From Methylophaga sp. OBS1 (lineage in GTDB: Bacteria > Pseudomonadota > Gammaproteobacteria > Nitrosococcales > Methylophagaceae), in the NCBI RefSeq assembly GCF_026319365.1, contig NZ_JAPDMS010000003.1, positions 62,001-126,000 of the forward strand: a stretch of DNA of 64,000 nt, in the 5' to 3' direction. The notes under the pieces are model-generated. The model was not told where the DNA came from. It was given only the letters and a program-made list of their open reading frames with translations, and did not search any database. Of this stretch, positions 1-9,139 are shown in pieces (position 1 is the stretch's first letter; each line of letters begins with the position of its first letter). A program made the translations under genes and the position numbers.

Positions 1-843
1 TGAAAACTGATAAATGCCCCGGATATTGAACTGATTGCGCTCTTCGTAGCCTTCATCACTCTCATTGACGACATCGTAAGAATAACGGGCACTATCGTGA
101 GAGGAACCAATGTAATTACCTTCATCAGCCAGATAAAAGGCAAAATCCCACTTCCAGTTACCAGCTTCATGGTGATATTTCGCCCCCAGGTCCATATCAT
201 CAGCAAGGCCCAGATAATAATGCTGATCGAAAAACCAACTTTGTGACACCCCATAGGGGCCGGGGCCGAAAGGAACACGGTTCACACCGACCTGAAGTTG
301 TCGCTTGTCATCGAACTGATAACCCAGCCAGCCAGTGTGAAGAAAGTTGTAGCCGTTGTACCAGCGATACTCCACCTTGCCGATATAGGGACCATCGGCG
401 TAATCAAGGTTGACGCGGAACGTATCCAGATTGAAATTGCCGCCATCATCAAATGAGCGGGAAGCGCCATCTGTTTCCGGATAGTCGCCAATGGCATAGT
501 TGGCGCGCATCGCACCACCAACCCGTAACGGGCCAAACCGGATTTCTGCCGGCTGTACTTCAATAGCCTGCTCAGCTTCGGCCAGACGCGCTTTTCTGTC
601 TTCAGCGGCCTCGGCAATATTTTTTTCGGCTTCGGCGAGTTTATTTTCAGTTTCTGATTTCTGCTGTTTTGTCTTTTGCAGCGCTTGTTTAGTCTGATTA
701 AGCTCTGCTTCCAGCTGCTTGATTCTCGCTTCCAGTCTGGCGACTTCATCCTCTGAAGCCGCCCGGACTTCGGGCATGACAGCAATGAGGACAATCATTG
801 GCAAGAACATACTGCAGAATGCCTGTCGGGCGAGTCTGGACAT
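1..843 (-). CDS. Outer-membrane porin with N-terminal coiled coil, 3' part missing at window edge
   Basis: The frame is open from the ATG at 843 to base 1, giving 281 codons, so the C-terminus lies outside the window. An AGGA lies about 10 bases before the ATG. The protein starts with a signal peptide (hydrophobic to about residue 25, ending near EVRAAS). A Glu/Lys/Gln-rich coiled coil covers about residues 28-75. After that come beta-barrel-type segments rich in alternating aromatic and polar residues, such as YIGKVEYRWYNGY and QVGVNRVPFGPGPYG. This layout is known from trimeric phosphate-selective (OprP/OprO-like) and related porins, with the coiled coil in the periplasm. The substrate cannot be told from the sequence. 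Confidence 0.75.
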   Translation of the reverse strand, partial: MSRLARQAFCSMFLPMIVLIAVMPEVRAASEDEVARLEARIKQLEAELNQTKQALQKTKQQKSETENKLAEAEKNIAEAAEDRKARLAEAEQAIEVQPAEIRFGPLRVGGAMRANYAIGDYPETDGASRSFDDGGNFNLDTFRVNLDYADGPYIGKVEYRWYNGYNFLHTGWLGYQFDDKRQLQVGVNRVPFGPGPYGVSQSWFFDQHYYLGLADDMDLGAKYHHEAGNWKWDFAFYLADEGNYIGSSHDSARYSYDVVNESDEGYEERNQFNIRGIYQFS

Positions 844-960
844 TGGGCTGCATCCTTAAATTGATGTGGCTTGCTGTCATACAGCGTCAGGTGATGCTCC
901 AGCTAACGTTTAAGCAGGAACCTTATATTCACCTTACCAGAGTGAGGGTCAGGCTCCAAC

Positions 961-1653
961 TCAGTCAAACGCAACCAAGGCAGTAACTGGCAGATGATCA
1001 GAGGCTATTTTTGCCAGCTTTGAACGGTGCGCAGCCACCGTTAACAGATGCTGGCGGGGCTGAACCCAGATTCGGTCCAGAGTGAGGATCGGCCAGGCCG
1101 AAGGAAAGCTTCTGCAGGCCGGTGTGGTATCAAAATAACGCTGCAGCCAACGCAATGGCCGGCCCCACAAAAACCACTCATTCAGGTCGCCCATCAGTAC
1201 CGTGGCATCGGCTTGCTGTTGCTCAAACTCGGCAAGAATACTTTTGACCTGATGGCGACGTTCTACCGGTTTCAGGCCAAGGTGCGTGGCGTAAACCAGG
1301 ATATGCCTGCCTTGATAATGGTACTGAACCTGTAAAGCGCCACGCGGTTCATGCGGTTCCAGGCTGAGGTCTATCAGGCGGTGAGACTCAATCGGTAGCC
1401 GTGACAGGATGGCATTGCCGTAATCGCGCGTTTCACGGAGCATTGTGGGACCAGCCAGGCCGGTCATATTGGTCTGCTGAGCCAAAAAGTCCAGCAAGTC
1501 CAGATCGTTGACGCGGTGATGCTCGACTTCCTGCAGGGCAATGATATCGGCATCCACTTCACGGATGACCTCGGCGATCCGGAAAGGATCAAAATGTCCG
1601 TCGGTGCCAACAGCAGCATGAATGTTGTAGCTGGCCAGTTTGAGCCGAATCAC
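961..1653 (-). CDS. Endonuclease/exonuclease/phosphatase (EEP) superfamily protein
   Basis: A 230-residue single-domain enzyme of the EEP fold, a family of metal-dependent phosphoesterases acting on nucleic acids, inositol phosphates or lipids. The signature residues are in order: Asn10 in SYNIHAAVG, Glu42 in ALQEVEHH, GDLNEW near residue 160 and SDHLPV near residue 220, which carries the catalytic Asp-His pair. No signal peptide is visible, so it is probably cytoplasmic. The start is GTG with a GAGGAGG upstream, and it overlaps the stop of the phospholipase D-like gene by four bases, so the two are translationally coupled. That coupling suggests a joint role in phospholipid turnover, but the substrate is unknown. 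Confidence 0.8.
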   Translation of the reverse strand: MIRLKLASYNIHAAVGTDGHFDPFRIAEVIREVDADIIALQEVEHHRVNDLDLLDFLAQQTNMTGLAGPTMLRETRDYGNAILSRLPIESHRLIDLSLEPHEPRGALQVQYHYQGRHILVYATHLGLKPVERRHQVKSILAEFEQQQADATVLMGDLNEWFLWGRPLRWLQRYFDTTPACRSFPSAWPILTLDRIWVQPRQHLLTVAAHRSKLAKIASDHLPVTALVAFD

Positions 1654-3785
1654 GGTGTATCGTTTTCCTCCTCAGCCTGTTTGCGGTTCAGCAGCATTTT
1701 CAGTCCCAGCATCACGCTGAAAACAATTAAAACTATCGTAATAAACAGGCCAATCTGAGTCGGGTCAGGTTCCTGAACGGTTTTGATCAGGGAGTCCGCA
1801 AAAACCGTAATGCCTAAAATGCCCGGTAGCATGCCCAGCACCGTGCCAATAATGAAATCACGGGTTTTGATATGTGAGGCACCGGCGACCAGATTAATCA
1901 CGGCAAAGGGGGCAACCGGAATGATCCGCACGGTAATAACTGCCAGCGCACCATGATGCGCCAGTCGCCGACTCAGTTTGTTAAGGCTGGAGCCGGCCAG
2001 TTTCTGGACACTGTTCCGTCCCAGATAATGCCCCAGCCCATAGCCCAGCATCGCGCTGAGGAGTGAACCGGCGAGAGAGTAAAACGATCCCCAGACGGGC
2101 CCAAAGGTGAGTGCGACAGTGACGATCAGCAAGGTCACCGGAAAGGCTAAAAGACCGGCAATACTGAACACCGCTATCACGATCAGCGGCGTTAGCGGAT
2201 AAGCCTCGATCGCCTGGGCTGTCACTTTCAGCGTTTCAGGATTAAGGTAGTCACTCAAAGGGGTCCAGCGCCATAATACGGTCAACAAAACAACCGCAAG
2301 CAAGACAGCGATGATCTTCCACCAATGACTGCGCGCTGATTTTGGCTGGTCAACCGGGATAAACATCTGCGCCATCTGCTCCGGGTCAAGCGGTCGCTCA
2401 GGGTCCACCACGGCAGAAGAAGGCAGCATCTGATTGGCGAAATCTGCAACCTCACAGTCCAGGTGCTGTAATGTTCGTGGCTTGCCCTGACAGTCATCAA
2501 TCAAACTAATCAACGACCCGGACTGAGACAGTGACTGGCGCAGGGTTTCTCTGTCCATATCCAGATGCTCGGTCAACAAACGCTCACGGAAGGCACTGAT
2601 TTGCTCACGCTCTTTGTCCGTACGGGCTTCGATAACCATATCGCATTCACTATCCAGCCCCATTGAGCGATTGCTGAGATTGGCGGAACCGATACGCAAC
2701 AGCTTGTCATCAATAATGGTAATTTTGCCATGCAGGCTGATGTAACTCTCACCCAATGCAGCTTGATGTGGGTAGCAGATCCGCAGCCTCTTGTGTGTGT
2801 CAGCCTCTTTCAGGCGACAGGCTACCCGGTATCGTAAAACGTCCATGGTGACCTGCTCCAGCCAGCCACCGGTCATCAGTGGCAGTACCAAGACAATATC
2901 AGGGCCTTGCTCCTGCTGGAGACTGTCAGCGAGTAAATCAGCGACTTTCCAGGAAGTAAAATACTGATTCTCAATATAAATCAGCTTTTGAGCCGCCGGT
3001 ATGCTGTCTATGAACAGCTGTTCGACCTCTCTGATTTCATGATTAGTCTGAAACTGTGGCAGGGTGCGCGCAATGCCGACCTCGGTATTCTCGAACCAGG
3101 TCTCAACCCCTTCAGGCCAGGCGGAGTCAGGTCTGGATGGTGGCACCGTCAGTTTCTCTCCCGTCGCCCGCCACCAGCGTTCGCGAGCAAGATCTGCCAG
3201 TGCGCTGGCCGCATCACCTGAGACCAGCATCTGTACATCATGAAAAGGCGGATAAGCCTGCTTGTCCGGATTCACTCGACGTGGGTCACCGGCTGCATGT
3301 TCAGAACTGTCCCAGCGGTTTTTACCCAAATCAAAACCACCGGAAAAGGCGATATCATCATCGATGACAACCACTTTCTGATGTTGAGAAGCGCCCAAGG
3401 GACATTCACCATCCAGTTTGAAATGGAGCCTGGCCTGAGATTTCCAGACCGGTTTATACATTGGCAGCCACTCGCGCTCCAGGGTATAGACCATGGCCCA
3501 GTCCCAGTTAAGGATATATACATTCAAGTCAGGTCGATGTTTCAGTAATGCACTGATAAAGGCACCCAGTTCGGTGGGCCAACCGTTGGCATCATCATCG
3601 CCCCTCACCAGACGCATCCGGCTGTCAATGTCCCAGGCCAGGATGTAGACACTGTGTCGGGCATTTTGCAGCGCACGGTGAATGGCACCAAAATAGTTTT
3701 CACCATCCACTAACAGCGCCACCCTGTCTGCATGAACTGACTGCCAGCAGTTTCGTCCGGGCTGTAATATCTTGTTGTCTGTCAC
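1650..3785 (-). CDS. Phospholipase D-like enzyme fused to a VTT (DedA/TVP38-type) membrane domain
   Basis: I chose the GTG at 3785 (711 residues) because AGGA lies 9 bases before it. A TTG at 3818 is the longest alternative. Two HKD catalytic motifs (HxKx4D) are visible: HQKVVVID near residue 135 and HGKITIID near residue 360, as in cardiolipin synthases and phospholipases D. A transmembrane helix (WWKIIAVLLAVVLLTVLW) follows near residue 490. A C-terminal VTT/SNARE-associated domain of several helices comes next, with the typical FGPVWGSFYSLAGSLLSAMLG and RIIPVAPFAVIN stretches. The expected activity is phosphatidyl transfer or phospholipid hydrolysis at the inner membrane. VTT proteins are linked to lipid movement across membranes, so lipid remodelling is a reasonable inference. 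It is coupled to the downstream EEP gene. Confidence 0.85.
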   Translation of the reverse strand: MTDNKILQPGRNCWQSVHADRVALLVDGENYFGAIHRALQNARHSVYILAWDIDSRMRLVRGDDDANGWPTELGAFISALLKHRPDLNVYILNWDWAMVYTLEREWLPMYKPVWKSQARLHFKLDGECPLGASQHQKVVVIDDDIAFSGGFDLGKNRWDSSEHAAGDPRRVNPDKQAYPPFHDVQMLVSGDAASALADLARERWWRATGEKLTVPPSRPDSAWPEGVETWFENTEVGIARTLPQFQTNHEIREVEQLFIDSIPAAQKLIYIENQYFTSWKVADLLADSLQQEQGPDIVLVLPLMTGGWLEQVTMDVLRYRVACRLKEADTHKRLRICYPHQAALGESYISLHGKITIIDDKLLRIGSANLSNRSMGLDSECDMVIEARTDKEREQISAFRERLLTEHLDMDRETLRQSLSQSGSLISLIDDCQGKPRTLQHLDCEVADFANQMLPSSAVVDPERPLDPEQMAQMFIPVDQPKSARSHWWKIIAVLLAVVLLTVLWRWTPLSDYLNPETLKVTAQAIEAYPLTPLIVIAVFSIAGLLAFPVTLLIVTVALTFGPVWGSFYSLAGSLLSAMLGYGLGHYLGRNSVQKLAGSSLNKLSRRLAHHGALAVITVRIIPVAPFAVINLVAGASHIKTRDFIIGTVLGMLPGILGITVFADSLIKTVQEPDPTQIGLFITIVLIVFSVMLGLKMLLNRKQAEEENDTP

Positions 3786-4294
3786 ATCAACATCCTGTCT
3801 TAATTGGGGCGAACTCAACCATGTATCACTGACTCAGCTCAGGGACTGATTAGTTGAATTGCTTGCTTGTATTGGGCTCTTCGCTGGTCTCACATTGCCA
3901 TTCCGATAACGTCACTGTGACCCTGTTACCTTGATCAGGTTCACCGCGGTTGTCTATGCAAGCAGTATGCTCATGAACCATCCCTCTGACAATTGCCATC
4001 TCCAGCAGTCAGACAGCGCGAACTCAGCAAAATGGAATAACGCCGCTCGGTGGTTCCTGAGGATAATTCTAACAACAACGCATAAACGCGCTGCACAGGC
4101 AAACCGCTTTGCTGAAAATCACACTGAGCATCAGCACGGTTGCTCAACAGTTGAGAAGCGATAAACAGTCTGATAAAAAGCTCTCACCGTCAGCAAAGAA
4201 GCATGTAAACAGGCAATGCCACAAGCCTGTTACAGCGGCGCCTACACGCCACTTTCTGACAGCTTAGCTACAGACTCATAACATCCAGAAACAA
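3786..4294. other. Gene-free stretch upstream of the phospholipase D-like gene
   Basis: I see no credible gene here. The open frames are short and have no ribosome binding site or recognisable residue pattern. The segment lies between the 5' end of the PLD-VTT gene and the terminator of metY, so it should hold the promoter of the PLD-EEP pair. Two small dyads at 3911-3921 (GTCACTGTGAC, perfect around one base) and 3928-3940 (ACCTTGATCAGGT, imperfect) are the only structure I noticed. Confidence 0.5.
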
Positions 4295-4330
4295 CATGAC
4301 CGGAGAACCAAACAGCGCGCTCCGGTCATG
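4295..4330 (-). terminator. Rho-independent terminator of metY
   Basis: An 11-bp perfect inverted repeat (CATGACCGGAG / CTCCGGTCATG) with a 14-base loop starts 27 bases after the metY stop. On the minus strand it is followed by TTGTTTCT, a modest U-rich tail. Confidence 0.7.
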
Positions 4331-4356
4331 CCTGCGTGGCTTAGTGCCTAGTCAGC

Positions 4357-5631
<1,275 letters not shown>

Positions 5632-5815
5632 GCTGAGCCGCCTTTTTCTTGTGATTAATCTAGCGGATTAAAACACGAAGATTTCGCTACAGGCAATGTT
5701 GACAGCGGCAAATCGGCGTACAAACAACCCCTGTTGCCTCGCAAACAGCCAACAAGTTGAAGCCGGGGAATGTAAATCAGGTCGGAATGTGGTGGTTTGT
5801 TAATGACTGGAATTC

Positions 5816-5891
5816 TGGAGCGGGAAACGAGATTCGAACTCGCGACCCCAACCTTGGCAAGGTTGTGCTCTACCAGCTGAGCTATTCCCGC
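5816..5891 (-). tRNA. tRNA-Gly (anticodon GCC), copy 2
   Basis: The minus strand reads GCGGGAATAGCTCAGCTGG, then anticodon stem CAACC-TTGCCAA-GGTTG, a TTCGAATC T-loop, the paired acceptor end and an encoded CCA (5816-5818). It is 76 bases and identical over its whole length to the copy at 6039-6114. Confidence 0.97.
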
Positions 5892-5905
5892 AAAACAGTC
5901 ATAAT

Positions 5906-5979
5906 TGGAGGCTGGGGTCGGAATCGAACCGGCGTACACGGAGTTGCAGTCCGCTGCATAACCACTCTGCCACCCAGCC
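5906..5979 (-). tRNA. tRNA-Cys (anticodon GCA)
   Basis: The minus strand begins GGCTGGGTGGCAGAGTGG and has anticodon stem CGGA-CTGCAAC-TCCG, giving anticodon GCA. A GGTTCGATTCC T-arm and an acceptor end CCCAGCC with T discriminator and encoded CCA follow. It is 74 bases and lies 14 bases upstream of the second tRNA-Gly. Confidence 0.97.
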
Positions 5980-5992
5980 TGGGGGCAATACT

Positions 5993-6033
5993 AAAAAGCC
6001 GCAGTAGTGACTTGGACTGACCGCGGCTTTTTT
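5993..6033 (-). terminator. Hairpin between the first tRNA-Gly and tRNA-Cys
   Basis: The arms AAAAAGCCGC and GCGGCTTTTTT flank a 20-base loop. On the minus strand the stem runs into a T-rich end (CTTTTTAG), so it could end transcripts from the promoter-proximal tRNA-Gly. It sits inside a tRNA cluster transcribed in one direction, where a processing or partial-termination role is possible. Confidence 0.6.
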
Positions 6034-6038
6034 AATTC

Positions 6039-6114
6039 TGGAGCGGGAAACGAGATTCGAACTCGCGACCCCAACCTTGGCAAGGTTGTGCTCTACCAGC
6101 TGAGCTATTCCCGC
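6039..6114 (-). tRNA. tRNA-Gly (anticodon GCC), copy 1
   Basis: Promoter-proximal copy of the pair, with the same 76 bases, anticodon GCC and encoded CCA. It follows pgsA by 38 bases. The uvrC-pgsA-tRNA-Gly-tRNA-Cys order is a known gammaproteobacterial arrangement, and the extra Gly copy shows a local duplication. Confidence 0.97.
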
Positions 6115-6152
6115 TGAGGAAGTGGTGCATTATAGGAGCTTAAATTTTTATG

Positions 6153-6710
6153 TCAAGCCTTATTCAGCAACAGAGGCAAGGCTGCTCGCAAATAATTCCA
6201 CATCGACTGTAACGTCAACCAGGCCGCCAGATAAAGCAGCACCACACCGACTTCGAAAATTGGCAACCCCAGTAAGGGTTTATAGAAAATAAGGCAGCTG
6301 ATGGCCACCATCTGAAAGGTAGTTTTCCATTTCCCCATCTTCGAGACTTTCACAATATTGCGTTGACCCAGCTCGGCCATCCACTCACGTAATGCGGAAA
6401 CGGTCAGCTCTCTGGCAATAATCAGAATAACTGGAATCAGCACATACCAGACCGGGGTTTTGAACAGGATCATGACCAGTGCCACGACCACGATTAATTT
6501 ATCTGCAACCGGATCGATGAAGGCGCCGAATGGTGAGGTCTGCTCCCATTTGCGTGCGAGGTAGCCATCCAGCCAGTCAGTAATCGCAGCGAAAACAAAC
6601 ACGATGGTTGCCCAGATGGTCGCTGTTTCAAACGGCAGGAAATACAGCAGCACCAGTACGGGAATCAGGATGATGCGAAGCAAACTCAGAATATTGGGCA
6701 AATTCAGCAT
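6153..6710 (-). CDS. pgsA: CDP-diacylglycerol-glycerol-3-phosphate 3-phosphatidyltransferase
   Basis: An integral membrane enzyme making phosphatidylglycerophosphate from CDP-diacylglycerol and glycerol-3-phosphate, the committed step to phosphatidylglycerol and cardiolipin. The CDP-alcohol phosphotransferase signature DGx2ARx8Gx3Dx3D is complete near residue 45 (DGYLARKWEQ, then G, then DPVAD). Several hydrophobic helices follow. I take the ATG at 6710 (185 residues, close to the usual 180-190). A GTG three codons upstream (6719) is possible, and neither has a clear Shine-Dalgarno. It lies 101 bases downstream of uvrC, as in many gammaproteobacteria. Confidence 0.93.
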   Translation of the reverse strand: MLNLPNILSLLRIILIPVLVLLYFLPFETATIWATIVFVFAAITDWLDGYLARKWEQTSPFGAFIDPVADKLIVVVALVMILFKTPVWYVLIPVILIIARELTVSALREWMAELGQRNIVKVSKMGKWKTTFQMVAISCLIFYKPLLGLPIFEVGVVLLYLAAWLTLQSMWNYLRAALPLLLNKA

Positions 6711-6811
6711 GGTTTTCACTAGTTATTTAAATCCTGTTTATCTTAGCACTAAGCTTTTGCAGAAACAGTTGGCACTGTCTCAGTCGCTCTGCTGACTGTG
6801 TCATCAGCGTG

Positions 6812-8653
6812 CTATGCCGCGCCATGAAACACATCATAAATTTTCTGAGCCAGTGACGGACTGATACCATCGACTTTGCTGAGATCTTCCACCCCGGCCC
6901 GCTGCACTTCCTGCAGGCCGCCGAATTGTTGTAACAGCTTCTGTCGACGCTTGGGGCCCAGTCCTTCAATCTGCTCCAGGGTAGAGGTTTTACGTGATTT
7001 GGCCCGTCGCTGACGGTGACCGGTGATAGCAAAGCGGTGTGCCTCGTCGCGAACCTGCTGCAGCAAATGCAGGGCCGGCGAATCAGCAGACAGTGTCACC
7101 TCGCCTTCACGCCCCACCAGAAACAGGGTCTCTTCCCCGGGGCGACGTTCCGGGCCTTTTGCGATGCCGAGGATAGGCAGATCAGATAAATTCAGTTCGG
7201 CCAACACTGCTTTCGCTTCTTTAATCTGACCTTTGCCACCATCTATTAATAACAAATCAGGTCGCTTACCCTCGCCTTTCTGCAATCGGGTAAAACGCCG
7301 GGACAAGGCCTGGTTCATGGCGGCATAGTCATCGCCACCGGTGATCCCTTCAATATTGAATTTGCGGTAGTCAGCTTTAATTGCACCTTCCAGGCCGAAT
7401 ACCACGCAGGAGGCGACCGTTTTCTCCCCCCGGGTGTGACTGATATCAAAACATTCGATACGTTTGGGCAGCTCTTCCAGGTCCAGCGCATCCTGCAAGG
7501 CTTCAAACCGCTGCAGCAGGTTGGAGCGACTGCTGAGCCGGTGGGTCAGGCTGATATCGGCATTGGTCATTGCCATCCGCATCCAGCGGACACCCTGGCC
7601 CCGTTTGGGCAGACGCAGGCTGACTTTATGGCCGGAGTCGCTATGCAGCACTTCTTCCAGCAGGGTCATATCGGCCGGTTGATGACTGAGCAGGACTTCG
7701 GCGGGCACATTTTTACCCAGGTAATACTGTGGAATGAATGCTTCCAGCAGCTCTTCCGGTGTGCTGTCGGCTGAGCCCTTGGGGAAAAAACTTTTACTGC
7801 CCAGGTTACGACCGCCACGGATAAAGCAGACTTCGACCACGGCCATGCCATCGCGGACGATAGCGGCGAGCACATCGAATTCGCCTTGGGCGGAACTGAC
7901 GTATTGACGTTCCTGGATCCGACGCAGTGCCACAATCTTGTCCCGGATAGCGGCCGCCTGTTCGAAATCCAGCCGCTGTGAAGCTGCTTCCATTTCCTTG
8001 CTCAGATCATCCATTACCTGCTGGTTTTTGCCTTCCAGGAACATAATGGTGTGTTCCACATCTTTTTTATAATCCTGTTCCGAGATCAGACCGACACAGG
8101 GTGCGGTACAACGCTTGATCTGATATTGCAGGCAGGGACGTGAGCGGTTCTGATAGTAGCTGTCTTCACATTGACGCACCGGAAACAGTTTCTGCAACAG
8201 GTTCAGACTCTCACGCACGGCACCGGCACTGGGATAGGGCCCGAAATATTTGCCTGCTTTGCGTTTGGCGCCACGATGCAGGCTGAGCCTGGGGAAACGG
8301 TCACCGGAAATAAACAGGTAGGGATAGCTTTTATCATCACGCAGCAGAATGTTGTAGCGCGGCATGAGTTCCTTGATCAGATTATTCTCAAGGATCAGCG
8401 CCTCATTCTCGGTATGAGTAACGGTGGTTTCAATGGCCGCAATCTGAGCCACCATAACCTGTGTCTTGGCAGTAAGCCCGGTTTTTCTGAAGTAGCTGGA
8501 GACCCGCTTTTTCAGATTTTTGGCTTTACCGACATAAATCACTGTCCCGGTGTCATCGAGCATGCGATACACACCGGGACGGCTGGTCAGATTTTTCAGA
8601 AATGCGGCTGAATCGAACCCCGTCTGGGCGTGGGATACGTTGGCTTCAGCCAT
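6812..8653 (-). CDS. uvrC: Excinuclease ABC subunit C
   Basis: A 613-residue nucleotide-excision-repair nuclease that makes the 3' and 5' cuts around UvrB-bound lesions. The N-terminal GIY-YIG domain is visible (PGVYRMLDDTGTVIYVGKA, residues about 27-45). A cysteine cluster follows near residue 150-190 (CEDSYYQNRSRPCLQYQIKR with CTAPC). The UvrBC interaction region is near residue 210-240. The RNase-H-like C-terminal nuclease has IECFDISHTRGEKTVAS and DLLLIDGGKGQI. It ends in a double helix-hairpin-helix (EGLGPKRRQKLLQQFG, DGISPSLAQKI). Full length. It is probably co-transcribed with pgsA downstream. Confidence 0.96.
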   Translation of the reverse strand: MAEANVSHAQTGFDSAAFLKNLTSRPGVYRMLDDTGTVIYVGKAKNLKKRVSSYFRKTGLTAKTQVMVAQIAAIETTVTHTENEALILENNLIKELMPRYNILLRDDKSYPYLFISGDRFPRLSLHRGAKRKAGKYFGPYPSAGAVRESLNLLQKLFPVRQCEDSYYQNRSRPCLQYQIKRCTAPCVGLISEQDYKKDVEHTIMFLEGKNQQVMDDLSKEMEAASQRLDFEQAAAIRDKIVALRRIQERQYVSSAQGEFDVLAAIVRDGMAVVEVCFIRGGRNLGSKSFFPKGSADSTPEELLEAFIPQYYLGKNVPAEVLLSHQPADMTLLEEVLHSDSGHKVSLRLPKRGQGVRWMRMAMTNADISLTHRLSSRSNLLQRFEALQDALDLEELPKRIECFDISHTRGEKTVASCVVFGLEGAIKADYRKFNIEGITGGDDYAAMNQALSRRFTRLQKGEGKRPDLLLIDGGKGQIKEAKAVLAELNLSDLPILGIAKGPERRPGEETLFLVGREGEVTLSADSPALHLLQQVRDEAHRFAITGHRQRRAKSRKTSTLEQIEGLGPKRRQKLLQQFGGLQEVQRAGVEDLSKVDGISPSLAQKIYDVFHGAA

Positions 8654-8662
8654 AAATTATCG

Positions 8663-8872
8663 TTAATGCTTTACTTCATTTTTCTTGGGTGAATACTGAC
8701 GCTGATAACATCTGTGCGCCTGGAAAAAACTGTTTGCTGACAAGCCCAGCAGAATCACACCACCAATCAGCGCCGGCACATCCTCGTGGAAAAAGTAGAA
8801 CATGGCCAGGGCTGCAATCAGTTCCGCGCTGCCAATGACTTTTAGCAATACAACATTTTCTATTCTTTTCAT
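8663..8872 (-). CDS. Small two-helix membrane protein, unknown function
   Basis: A 69-residue protein starting at the ATG at 8872, preceded by GAGAGA. A longer frame from a TTG at 8908 has no better signal. It has two hydrophobic helices (about residues 6-27 and 34-52) and a basic C-terminus (HRCYQRQYSPKKNEVKH). It ends 9 bases before uvrC in the same direction, so it may be the first gene of a uvrC-pgsA transcript. I do not recognise the family. Confidence 0.55.
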   Translation of the reverse strand: MKRIENVVLLKVIGSAELIAALAMFYFFHEDVPALIGGVILLGLSANSFFQAHRCYQRQYSPKKNEVKH

Positions 8873-9139
8873 TATAGTCTCTCTCACGCCTCCTTGCCGG
8901 GGTATCAACGGGGTTTGTCTGCTGACTGTTTATTATTTGGTATCAGCAAATGCCGGCAAGGTTCTGTCAGTTTACAATCAACCCCACAAATTGCAGGGAC
9001 TAATGTGCCCTGATTTGCTGCTACTGACAAGCGCGAACAAGACTGCCGACATCATATTGAGAGCCTGTCCACGAAATCAGCGCTAAACAGAATCCGGTGT
9101 TTATGTGAAAATAAGCGCTTTTCCCGACACCGGATCATC

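Noticed and set aside
3920..3990. Possible TPP riboswitch, because the minus strand contains TGAACCTGATCAAGG
   Set aside because: The CTGAGA element and the P1/P3 pairing of the THI box are absent, and the downstream gene is not a thiamin gene.
3931..4164. Open frame of 77 codons in the gap upstream of the PLD-VTT gene
   Set aside because: No ribosome binding site, no recognisable residue pattern, and composition typical of random frames.
5655..6020. Open frames of 87-94 codons on both strands
   Set aside because: They run across the tRNA-Gly and tRNA-Cys genes and are artefacts of tRNA sequence.
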